This document shows, one piece after another, positions 7,212-14,726 of a stretch of DNA of 34,570 bases (position 1 is the first letter of the stretch; every line of letters begins with the position of its first letter). Origin of the DNA: Oscillospiraceae bacterium (GTDB taxonomy: Bacteria > Bacillota > Clostridia > Oscillospirales > Ruminococcaceae); assembly GCA_017532085.1 (NCBI GenBank), contig JAFXJT010000055.1, positions 1-34,570 of the forward strand. The letters run 5' to 3'. The notes below the pieces were generated by a model. It was not told the DNA's origin and made no database searches. It worked only from the letters and a program-made list of their open reading frames with translations. The position numbers and the translations under genes were made by a program.

Positions 7212-9758
7212 ATGAAGAAGTTCTATGAAGGCGGAGAATACTTTGTCCTATCGTCATATCGTATCAAGGCGGTTCCTATTGCGGACGAGAATGAAGTCGG
7301 AGCAGCCCTTGCAAAAACAATTTGTGAGGATGCATGTTACCTGTCTGCTGCGGGGAATGGACAGACATCCATTGAGATTCTCCGTATTGCGGGAAATCAT
7401 ATGGGCGGCCGGATTCAGCATCTTCTTTCGATTCGAACCCATGACAGCTCTGAACAAGATTGCGTGATCCGGCAGGAAGCACTGGTGAAAGGTATTCTTT
7501 CGATGCTGCATCATTCCGGGTATACAACGGAAGAAATCACTTATGATGGATACAGAAAGCATCTTTCTGAGATGAAAGCGGATGTTGCATGGGCATTGAA
7601 GAAGCAGGATATGCAGGACTATGGCGTGCAGGGAACATATCAATCGCCGTCAGTCATTGAAAGCGTTGATTGGAAACGAATCTACTCTGCCTTGGATGGC
7701 TCCGGCTGCAGCTTATGCGTGCAGATGATTCCCACATTATTGTCTGATCAGGAACGGAGATTCATAGCCAAAAACGCTGCGCAGTGTTCGCAAGCTGTAG
7801 ACGGTATCGTTTCCAATATGCGGGATCGTCTTGCTGAAGCATCCGCAGAACGCTGGAAATACTTTGCAAGAGAAGCTTCTCATCCTTTTGCCGAAGTCAA
7901 CATTATGATTGTCGGATCCGTTGCCGGTGCTGCTCTGGCAACGGCTCGGGTCAAGCAATCTGTACGAGAGAATGCGTTTCATACGATTGCTGTCTCGGAC
8001 TATGATACATACAGCATTTATAATCAGCCGTGGAAAATCGCACACCTATTACGAGAAACGGATACCAAAAGCTTCGGAAAGTGGACCGCTGAGGAAGTCT
8101 CGCAGATCTTTCAGCTGCCGTTGCAAAGCAGTTATTTCATCGGTATTGAAAGCAACGCTTTCTCACTCATGCCGGAAACCGATCTGCTGCCGGAGCAACT
8201 GACATGTGCGGAAAAGCAAGGTCTTTATCTGGGAAAATCTGTGTTTTCTTCCCAGAGCATATTCGTATCCCTTGAACAGCTGCTGCTTCACACCGCCGTG
8301 ATGGGAAAATCGGGTGTTGGAAAAACCACTCTTTTGAAGCAGATGATTTCCCAGCTCCATAGCTGGCACATCCCTGTTTTGATTATGGAGCCTGTCAAGC
8401 GAGAGTATCGTGATCTGATTGCCGGCATGGAAAACAGCAGGATTTTCACTGTGGAACGACCGGTGGCTCCTTTGCTCATCAATCCGTTTTATGTTCCAAA
8501 GGATGTGCTGCTTGGGGAATATAAAAGCAGCTTGCTCTCTGCGTTTAAAGCGGCGTTTTCTCTGCCTGATCCGTTGCCTGCATTATTGGAAAAGGCGATT
8601 TCAGAGGTATATCTTCTGAACGGTTGGACTGATATGAGCACAAGTTCGGATACCAATGTTTCCTTATTTGATATGGCTGATTTTGTCCGTGTTTTCAAGC
8701 GTGTGATTGCCAGATCCGCTTACAGCAGTGAAGTAAAAGGCAATATGATGTCCGGCGGTGCATTCAGACTGCAAAGTTTGATTGAAAGATGTCCCCGTAC
8801 ATTCGACACCATCCGTTCCACATCTGTGGAGGAGCTATTAAACGGTTGTGCCGTTCTGGAAATGGGCAACCTTGAGCCGGAACAGAAGTCGTTGGTTTCG
8901 GCATTGACACTGATTGGGATATTGGCATATTTAAAAGCCACAAGAAAGAGCGATCATTCTCTCAAAAACATCATCCTGATTGATGAGGCGCATGCTTTGC
9001 TTGATCAGGGAGAAGGCGCTACGCAGGAAGAAAAAGCACTCAACAGCACCATGACACAGCTGATGATCAATATTATCACTGAAATCCGAGCCTATGGGGT
9101 TGGAGTTGTGTTCTCGGATCAGTCGCCCTCTCGTGTCGGCGGACGAATGCTTGATAATGTGGATAATATGATTGCTTTTCGATTAAGCGGTGAAGAAGCA
9201 GAAATGCTGAAGGAGCATATCGGCGCAAAGGACAATCTCTGTGAGGTGCTCCCTTTGATGTCCACCGGTGAATTTGTACTCAAAAACCGGTTTCTCAGAT
9301 CTGCACTACCCGTCAGAATGGAATATCGTTCCACTGAAGAGCCGAGACAGCATGTTTCCGATGCGCAGATTGTGAAAATGCAGAGAAAGAACGTAGCTTC
9401 TCAAACGCGGGATTGCCTTCCTTTCTCATTGTGTGAGAATATCGGATGCAACGGCTGCACAGCAGCGATCCGAGACAACGCAAACATGTATGCGGCTCGG
9501 ATATTTGCCCAACGGCAGTCCAATCTGAGAACGCCGGAAGAGATTGCCGGGCATATACTCAGAATCCCGTCTGTTTTATCGGCTCGGACAGCGGCAGAGA
9601 ATACTGCGTTCTTCCACAAAACCTGCAGATGCGTTGCTATACACCTTCTCAGAAAATGCGCCGTGGAAAATGGAGTGTCCTTCAGCCCGGCGGCTGTCAA
9701 ACAACTGGTATCGGACATGGACAAGCAAATGAAACAAGGAGGATCCGACAATGAGTGA
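7212..9758 (+). CDS. HerA/DUF87-type hexameric ATPase (FtsK-HerA superfamily)
   Basis: An 848-aa protein behind AGGAGG (7201-7206). The N-terminal ~350 residues are unassigned. A Walker A (GKSGVGKTT, Lys371) follows the typical LLLHTAVMG strand, and Walker B is IILIDEAHALL (Asp591, Glu592). Downstream VVFSDQSPSRV (about 635) matches the sensor region of the DUF87/VirB4/HerA group. HerA ATPases form hexameric rings that translocate DNA or protein, and in several antiphage systems they assemble with a nuclease encoded next door. The next gene here is a nuclease, overlapping by 8 bases. The C-terminal extension has a cysteine cluster (Cys735, 741, 746, 749 and Cys805, 807) that could bind zinc or an Fe-S cluster. 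VirB4-like transport is an alternative, but no other conjugation gene is present. Confidence 0.88.
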   Translation: MKKFYEGGEYFVLSSYRIKAVPIADENEVGAALAKTICEDACYLSAAGNGQTSIEILRIAGNHMGGRIQHLLSIRTHDSSEQDCVIRQEALVKGILSMLHHSGYTTEEITYDGYRKHLSEMKADVAWALKKQDMQDYGVQGTYQSPSVIESVDWKRIYSALDGSGCSLCVQMIPTLLSDQERRFIAKNAAQCSQAVDGIVSNMRDRLAEASAERWKYFAREASHPFAEVNIMIVGSVAGAALATARVKQSVRENAFHTIAVSDYDTYSIYNQPWKIAHLLRETDTKSFGKWTAEEVSQIFQLPLQSSYFIGIESNAFSLMPETDLLPEQLTCAEKQGLYLGKSVFSSQSIFVSLEQLLLHTAVMGKSGVGKTTLLKQMISQLHSWHIPVLIMEPVKREYRDLIAGMENSRIFTVERPVAPLLINPFYVPKDVLLGEYKSSLLSAFKAAFSLPDPLPALLEKAISEVYLLNGWTDMSTSSDTNVSLFDMADFVRVFKRVIARSAYSSEVKGNMMSGGAFRLQSLIERCPRTFDTIRSTSVEELLNGCAVLEMGNLEPEQKSLVSALTLIGILAYLKATRKSDHSLKNIILIDEAHALLDQGEGATQEEKALNSTMTQLMINIITEIRAYGVGVVFSDQSPSRVGGRMLDNVDNMIAFRLSGEEAEMLKEHIGAKDNLCEVLPLMSTGEFVLKNRFLRSALPVRMEYRSTEEPRQHVSDAQIVKMQRKNVASQTRDCLPFSLCENIGCNGCTAAIRDNANMYAARIFAQRQSNLRTPEEIAGHILRIPSVLSARTAAENTAFFHKTCRCVAIHLLRKCAVENGVSFSPAAVKQLVSDMDKQMKQGGSDNE

Positions 9759-10440
9759 ATTCGATGATGTTTCTATGGAAGCTCCCGAGGCTGCAGAACT
9801 TGATATTCCGGATTCTTGTGATTGGACTGATTTTGATGCCGAAGTCATTGAGGATCTCAATGATAAAACAGCAGAAACACCGGACGTATCAGAGGTATCT
9901 TTGGATCTCGGCTCCGAGGAAGAGGCAATGCTGTCAGAAGCTGAAAAAGCTGCGGACTATGCTCGATCATTTGGCTTTGAAAAAGCCGCCGACTATATTG
10001 CACGTCATTATGACGGCGACAAGTTTATTCCGGGGGATCCGATTCCCATCACTACTCGCAACATGGCTTTGGAAGGGATGCAATCCGATAACGGCGTTTC
10101 ATTTGAACGAAGAACAGCAGAGCTTGCTGACGGTTTATCGGTTGAAGGCGTGTTCCCTGATTTTGAAAGCATCCACCACGTTTCACTGGGGGATGCCGCA
10201 GCCGATATGAGCCTGCACCAGCAATTCAGTGCCTGCAAAGAGGATTTTCAGGATCATATGTATGACTGTCCCGAAAAGCTGCAAGGCATAACGTTTGGGG
10301 CAATGGAGCGAATGGATCTTCCGCATGGATATACACCGCAAGGATACACATGGCAGCATAACCCCGAAACAGGCAGCTTTGATCTGGTGTCGCAGCAGGA
10401 TCATGCTGTGGGTCACACAGGAGGCAATGCGTTGTGGTAA
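9751..10440 (+). CDS. HNH/Endo VII superfamily (WHH-like) nuclease
   Basis: A 229-aa protein whose ATG overlaps the end of the HerA gene. The C-terminal ~50 residues match the toxin-type HNH/Endo VII family. The pattern is GYTW-Q-HN (Trp201, Gln202, His203, Asn204), then ETGSFDLV, His218, and GHTGG (His222). The family norm is W-H-H, so one of the paired histidines is Gln, while the second, which should be the general base, is kept. The chain ends at the Trp after HTGG. Residues 1-~75 are very acidic and look disordered; 76-180 are probably helical. Relatives are DNase or RNase domains of polymorphic toxins or phage endonucleases. Here the domain is not attached to a secretion module, so it is more likely an intracellular effector worked by the HerA ring. 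No immunity gene is obvious. Confidence 0.78.
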   Translation: MSEFDDVSMEAPEAAELDIPDSCDWTDFDAEVIEDLNDKTAETPDVSEVSLDLGSEEEAMLSEAEKAADYARSFGFEKAADYIARHYDGDKFIPGDPIPITTRNMALEGMQSDNGVSFERRTAELADGLSVEGVFPDFESIHHVSLGDAAADMSLHQQFSACKEDFQDHMYDCPEKLQGITFGAMERMDLPHGYTPQGYTWQHNPETGSFDLVSQQDHAVGHTGGNALW

Positions 10441-10467
10441 TCAAATAATAAATGGATTGGAAAGATG

Positions 10468-10507
10468 AGCGTGATGTCCGGAAATTGTTTCGGACATCAC
10501 GCTTTTG
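10468..10507 (+). terminator. Terminator of the HerA-nuclease operon
   Basis: A perfect 12-bp stem (GCGTGATGTCCG, 10469-10480, with its complement at 10491-10502) has a 10-nt loop and is followed by TTTT. It lies 28 bases after the nuclease stop. Its tail touches the left half of the next promoter's dyad. Confidence 0.93.
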
Positions 10508-10595
10508 TAACATAATCAACCGTTTTATGTTACACAGAAACAAATTCGTGTCGGTTAAGAGATACTGCAATATGTATGAAATTATGCGAGAATAT
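10506..10595 (+). promoter_or_regulatory. Promoter/operator of the Lon operon (copy 2 of duplicated element)
   Basis: A perfect 10-bp inverted repeat, TGTAACATAA (10506-10515) and TTATGTTACA (10525-10534), is followed by CGTGTCGGTT (10547-10556), -35-like CTGCAA (10565-10570), a 17-bp spacer and -10 GAGAAT (10588-10593). Without gaps, 55 of 90 bases match 3411-3500 by hand count, concentrated in these blocks. A shared regulator binding the dyad is the likely reading. Confidence 0.75.
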
Positions 10596-10620
10596 AGACA
10601 GAAAGAAACAACGAGGGGGA

Positions 10621-10707
10621 ATGAAACACCGACTCTTATGGCCAACTGAACCGCAGTCCGTATTCAAAAAAAAGATCGCCAAAAAGGATAAGGAGGAAAT
10701 GCCATGA
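10621..10707 (+). CDS. Possible 28-aa leader or small basic protein
   Basis: This ORF starts about 25 bases after the predicted transcription start, behind GAGGGGG, whose spacing is short. It encodes a Lys-rich 28-residue peptide. Its TGA overlaps the ATG of the next gene (10704), as the 52-aa ORF does at the head of the HerA operon. That parallel is the main support. It may be only a coupling leader. A competing 25-codon ORF from 10573 begins inside the promoter and is less likely. Confidence 0.35.
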   Translation: MKHRLLWPTEPQSVFKKKIAKKDKEEMP

Positions 10708-10919
10708 AAACGATGTTGGAAACCAAGCACAAAGGATTGATCTGCTGCGAAACGCCTTCGGGAATTATCATTGCACAAAGACAGATTGCCTTGCCGGAAT
10801 CGAAGATTCTTTTGCCCGAATTGCATGGCATTGAACATTCCGGTGTTTTGGCGGAAGAACCTATTATGACAGTCTCTGCTGCAATGCACGATCCATATCA
10901 CATTCTGAAAGGAAGATAA
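10704..10919 (+). CDS. Small 71-aa protein of the Lon operon, unknown
   Basis: ATG follows AGGAGG (10691-10696) with 7-base spacing, and the gene ends 4 bases before the Lon-like start, so it is co-transcribed and probably made in quantity. The sequence is soluble and beta-rich in character, with a Cys-Cys pair near residue 14 and a stretch around SGIIIAQRQIALPESKI. No domain is recognised. An adaptor, substrate or inhibitor of the protease is conceivable from its position; nothing in the sequence decides it. Confidence 0.62.
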   Translation: MKTMLETKHKGLICCETPSGIIIAQRQIALPESKILLPELHGIEHSGVLAEEPIMTVSAAMHDPYHILKGR

Positions 10920-10923
10920 AACT

Positions 10924-13900
10924 ATGAAAAAGAACAATTCCGGTCTTGACAGACGCAATTCGAAGGGCAAAGAAGACGAGCATATTGCTCTTGCCCCAAA
11001 AGAGGATACTTTTGCCGCTGCGGCTGCGGGTGAGACGCAGTCCCCTGAAGAAGCGGAGCGCAGAATCAGTCAGCTCATTAATCATTTGCGCGAGAGAAAC
11101 GTGGGTGCCCCCGATACGATAAGGGCAAGATTTGAATCAATGTTGTGTGATGTTGATATTCTCGACTCTGCAGCATACAAACATTATTCCGGTGTTTTGT
11201 TGGCAGGATCGAAAGACTTCTCTGAGTCAACAAGCTTTCAGCTGCAGTGCGGTAAGAAGAAAATCGAAATCCGCATGAATTCCGAAACGGTTGTGCACAC
11301 TTTTGTTGGCATACCCGGACAGCCTATCCATGTCATAGCATTCTGTATCCATGATAAACCTGTTGCCAAGGTGGTTTGTACAGAAGCATTTTATGAGATG
11401 TTTGACATGATCGATCATTTGAAAAACAAGATTGCTGCGATGAAGCACTTCTTGAAGCTTACGGTCGAACAGCAAAAGGATATTGAAAATCAACTGAAGG
11501 GAAAACGATATCCGCTTGATGAAGGTGCGCAAAGAGCTTGTTTCCAGCAGAAAGAGGATCTTTATCTGAAATATGAAATGTGCAAGAATACATATACGCA
11601 GCAGCAGCAAAGAGAAATCGAGTTGCTTTTCTCTCAGAGAGCGATCGGCAGAGATAAATCCACACGAAAACTGGAGTATGTATTAAACATTTCAAATGTT
11701 TGCGGAGATCGCAGAGTGGTACGCCGCAAAGATATTATGCAAGAGCTTAACAAGCATCTCTACAAGCTGGATAAGGTGAAGGAAAAGGTGGCAACCTGCC
11801 TTGCGGCCAGTAATTATACAACGGAACGCGGCATGAGAATTCTTTTGGTGGGACGCCCCGGCACCGGCAAGACAACCATCGCACGCACGATTGCAGAGAC
11901 CTATGGTCTTCCTTTTGATGTCATTCCGCTCGGTGGTGTCATCAGCGCTGTGGATGTGAAGGGTCTGGATTCTTCTTATGATGGCGCAGATGTAGGCTTG
12001 TTAGTGAGAAGCTTTTATTCTCTCGGAACAACAGAAGCAGTCATCGTTCTTGATGAGATTGATAAAATGGGAACCGAATCGAAAGATGGAAATCCTGTCA
12101 ATGCATTGCTGGATACCTTGTCCGACGAGCACATGTGCTACGATGCGTTCTTGGAAATGGGTATTGATACGAGCAATACAATTTATATTGCAACAGCCAA
12201 TTCCACACAGGGTATTCCCGATTATCTTCTGAACCGTTTTGACGTAATTTTCGTTGATGAGTATGAAGACGAAGATAAGGTTGCAATCGCAGAACGATAC
12301 ATGGTACCGCAGATACTCGAAATGTATGGAATCGGAGAAGATGAGATCACCTTCGATCACGATGCCTTGGTGTTTGTGGTGAAAAACTACTGCAGTGACA
12401 GCGGCGCACGTATGCTGAAGGAAAACATTAAGATGCTGGTGCGCAGTGTGATTAATACTTGGGATGAAACGCAGCATCGAGAAAAAACCACAATCACCAT
12501 TGCATATGTTCAGTCTGCGTTGGAAAGCTTCATCAATGAGAACGATCCTGCATTTCTGTTTGCCAGAAATAAGGATAAGTTCCGCAGCGATGTTCGCACA
12601 GAAATCAGAAAGACGTTGGATAGCCTTGCTGTGCAGGGATTACCTCCCAGAGAAAAGGAGACAAATCTTCGAAGAGTTCAGTATCTTACTGCATTGATTC
12701 CGAACACAGGAGGCTTTGATCAGTTTGATGTAGGAAAGTTTTATGAATGCGTAGACCAATCTCACTATGGTTTGGACAGCGTGAAGGAATTGATTGCCAA
12801 GTGCTTGCATTCCAAGGCAATTCAGGGTAAAAGCTTCTCCAGTGAACGACTTCTGCTGCAAGGCGGTGCAGGAATTGGCAAGACTTCCATCTGCGAAAGC
12901 ATTGCAAAAGCGCTCGGTGTGCCGTTCGTGCGTATTTCCTTGAACGGTATCAATGATGAAAGTGCTCTGAAGGGCTTTTCGCCTTCCTATATTGGAGCTG
13001 ATGCAGGTGAAATTGTGAAAGGCCTTGCTCGTGTCAGAACAACCAAAGCAGTCGTGCAATTAGACGAGATTGACAAACTGGGTGCGCATAACGGCATTAA
13101 GGCGAGCAACGCACTGTTCGACCTGCTGGATAACTGTTCGACGTTTACTGACCGTTTCTTGAATGTTCCGATTGATCTTTCGGATGTGCTGTTTATTGCG
13201 ACTGCCAATGATGTATCCAATATGGAACCTTGGCTGTTGGATCGCTTTCATGTGATTTATCTTGAAGGCTATACAAAGTCTGACAAAGAGCAGATTCTGT
13301 TGCATTACCTGATTCCCAGAATTGAGCAGGAATATGCAGCAATCCATCTGAAGATTGATATGACTCCGGCTGCGGTAACGATGTTGATTCATGATTATTG
13401 CACATCATTCGGTGTTCGTGATCTTGAAAAGGCTGCGAGAAAAATTGTAATCGACAAGCTGTATAAGGAACCGTCCGCTGCGCATATCAAGATTGATTCC
13501 AAGGATATCATGGAGAGTATGGGTGTGAAGCCTGTTCCTCGCGGCAATCTGCTGAAGAAAAATGTTCCGGGTTTCTCCAAAGCGCTGGCAGTAACCAGTG
13601 GAAATTGCGGCATGGCATTTGCAATTGAAACTGCGATTATTCCCGGTGAGGACAGCACCTGTATCACCGGATTGCCGAAAGAGAGCACGATTGACAGTGT
13701 AAAACTTGCGAAAACCTTTATTCGTTTGAATTACACCTCTGAGGCCAAAGATTTTGGTGTACATTTACACTTTGGCGAAGGCGCTGTTGTGAAGGACGGT
13801 CCGTCTGCCGGTGTAGCGATTTTGGTGTCCATGCTCTCCGCTGTATTTCATACTCCTGTGAACGGAAATGTCGCATATACAGGTGAGATTGATTTGTTCG

Positions 13901-14124
13901 GCAATGTTTTTGCAATCGGCGGAACCATTGCGAAAATCCAGGCTGCCGCCGATACCGGTTGTGAAAAGGTGTTTATTCCGTATGACAACTATTGCCAATT
14001 GCAAAAAGAAGACATCGAGAAATTCAGTATTGAAGTGATTCCGGTGCAGCATGTGTCCGAAGTCATCAATGTGGTTCTGCCTACTTTGCGCAAAAACAAG
14101 ACGAACAATTGCAGAAATGTATAA
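10924..14124 (+). CDS. Lon-family protease with two tandem AAA+ modules
   Basis: A 1066-aa protein. Residues 1-~270 contain a beta region and a coiled-coil-like stretch (about 165-240) but not a clear classical Lon N domain. AAA+ module 1 has Walker A GRPGTGKTT (Lys316) and Walker B VIVLDEIDKMG. Module 2 has GGAGIGKTS (Lys653) and VVQLDEIDKLG. Both are Lon-like: each follows a Lon-style lead-in (SHYGLDSVKELI before module 2) and has an IATAN sensor followed by a LL-x-RF segment. The C-terminal protease domain has Ser961 in KDGPSAG and Lys1004 in IGGTIAK. They lie 43 residues apart, as in E. coli Lon (Ser679/Lys722), so it should be active. Ordinary Lon is about 780-810 aa with a single AAA+ module. 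As last gene of its unit, sharing the promoter element of the HerA operon, it probably degrades or controls a component of that system. Confidence 0.9.
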   Translation: MKKNNSGLDRRNSKGKEDEHIALAPKEDTFAAAAAGETQSPEEAERRISQLINHLRERNVGAPDTIRARFESMLCDVDILDSAAYKHYSGVLLAGSKDFSESTSFQLQCGKKKIEIRMNSETVVHTFVGIPGQPIHVIAFCIHDKPVAKVVCTEAFYEMFDMIDHLKNKIAAMKHFLKLTVEQQKDIENQLKGKRYPLDEGAQRACFQQKEDLYLKYEMCKNTYTQQQQREIELLFSQRAIGRDKSTRKLEYVLNISNVCGDRRVVRRKDIMQELNKHLYKLDKVKEKVATCLAASNYTTERGMRILLVGRPGTGKTTIARTIAETYGLPFDVIPLGGVISAVDVKGLDSSYDGADVGLLVRSFYSLGTTEAVIVLDEIDKMGTESKDGNPVNALLDTLSDEHMCYDAFLEMGIDTSNTIYIATANSTQGIPDYLLNRFDVIFVDEYEDEDKVAIAERYMVPQILEMYGIGEDEITFDHDALVFVVKNYCSDSGARMLKENIKMLVRSVINTWDETQHREKTTITIAYVQSALESFINENDPAFLFARNKDKFRSDVRTEIRKTLDSLAVQGLPPREKETNLRRVQYLTALIPNTGGFDQFDVGKFYECVDQSHYGLDSVKELIAKCLHSKAIQGKSFSSERLLLQGGAGIGKTSICESIAKALGVPFVRISLNGINDESALKGFSPSYIGADAGEIVKGLARVRTTKAVVQLDEIDKLGAHNGIKASNALFDLLDNCSTFTDRFLNVPIDLSDVLFIATANDVSNMEPWLLDRFHVIYLEGYTKSDKEQILLHYLIPRIEQEYAAIHLKIDMTPAAVTMLIHDYCTSFGVRDLEKAARKIVIDKLYKEPSAAHIKIDSKDIMESMGVKPVPRGNLLKKNVPGFSKALAVTSGNCGMAFAIETAIIPGEDSTCITGLPKESTIDSVKLAKTFIRLNYTSEAKDFGVHLHFGEGAVVKDGPSAGVAILVSMLSAVFHTPVNGNVAYTGEIDLFGNVFAIGGTIAKIQAAADTGCEKVFIPYDNYCQLQKEDIEKFSIEVIPVQHVSEVINVVLPTLRKNKTNNCRNV

Positions 14125-14133
14125 GGATTGTTT

Positions 14134-14175
14134 CTCCCGTCGCACGCTGCTTCCGTGCGGCGGGAGCTCTGTTTT
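14134..14175 (+). terminator. Likely terminator of the Lon operon
   Basis: A 13-bp GC-rich stem (CTCCCGTCGCACG with CGTGCGGCGGGAG, one U-G pair) is followed by the modest T-run CTCTGTTTT. It lies 9 bases after the Lon-like stop. Confidence 0.75.
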
Positions 14176-14240
14176 ATGAATGGATGGGATATGATGAGAA
14201 AGTTCCCATGCTGCATCACCGGATTGTCATCAAAACATCA

Positions 14241-14293
14241 CGCAGACAGCAGAGTCAACTTGTGCATGATTCTTTTGCTGTCTGCGCTTTTTT
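14241..14293 (+). terminator. Second terminator before the BlaI unit
   Basis: An 11-bp perfect stem (CGCAGACAGCA, 14241-14251, with its complement at 14276-14286) is followed by C and six T. No gene lies between this and the previous hairpin, so it probably isolates the BlaI promoter from island read-through. Confidence 0.8.
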
Positions 14294-14303
14294 CTATACC
14301 CTA

Positions 14304-14349
14304 TTGACAAAATCAGACTATTGTGATAGTATAGACTATAGTAGTAGTC
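14304..14349 (+). promoter_or_regulatory. Promoter and twin operators of the first BlaI unit
   Basis: TTGACA (14304-14309), a 17-bp spacer and TAGTAT (14327-14332) form the promoter. Two imperfect palindromes, GACTATTGTGATAGT (14316-14330) and GACTATAGTAGTAGTC (14334-14349), cover the -10 and the start region. BlaI/MecI repressors bind such TACTA/TAGTA dyads, so autorepression is expected. Confidence 0.8.
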
Positions 14350-14367
14350 CGAGGAGGTTTGAATGCT

Positions 14368-14724
14368 ATGAAAGAAAAACTGTTTGACAGTGAAGCAAAG
14401 GTAATGGAAATTATATGGGCGAACAGCCCGATTTCAGCCAAAGAAATCAGTGTGATTGCTGCTGAGATGATCGGTTGGAATAAGAATACGACTTATACAG
14501 TAATCAAAAAACTGGAAGCCAAAGGATTCATTCAGCGAGAGGATCCCGGTTTTATTTGCACACCGCTTGTATCGCAAAGTGAAGTGCAAAAGGTTGCAGT
14601 CACATCTCTTGTACGAAAAGTGTTTGGCGGTTCTCGGCAAGCCTTGTTTTCGGCACTGCTTGAGGATGAGCCTTTGACGGAAGAAGAAATGCAGGCGTTA
14701 CGTAAGCTGATTGATAAAAGGTGA
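14368..14724 (+). CDS. BlaI/MecI/CopY-family repressor 1
   Basis: A 118-aa winged-helix repressor. DSEAKVMEIIWANSPISAKEI and NKNTTYTVIKKLEAKGFI are the family's DNA-binding signature, with recognition helix near residues 40-56; the C-terminal helices dimerise. ATG 14368 is preferred over the in-frame TTG at 14359 because GAGGAGG (14351-14357) is correctly spaced only from the ATG. The stop overlaps the ribosome binding region of the M56 gene. BlaI-type repressors are inactivated by cleavage after the partner M56 sensor is triggered. No beta-lactamase is nearby, so the regulon is probably this operon and unknown targets. Confidence 0.9.
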   Translation: MKEKLFDSEAKVMEIIWANSPISAKEISVIAAEMIGWNKNTTYTVIKKLEAKGFIQREDPGFICTPLVSQSEVQKVAVTSLVRKVFGGSRQALFSALLEDEPLTEEEMQALRKLIDKR

Positions 14725-14726
14725 CG

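Noticed and set aside
7212..9758. VirB4-type conjugation ATPase
   Set aside because: No other type IV secretion, relaxase or coupling protein gene is in the window; the neighbour is a nuclease as in HerA systems.
10452..10649. 65-codon ORF across the HerA terminator and Lon promoter
   Set aside because: It spans a strong terminator hairpin and the conserved promoter element, so it would not be transcribed as one unit.
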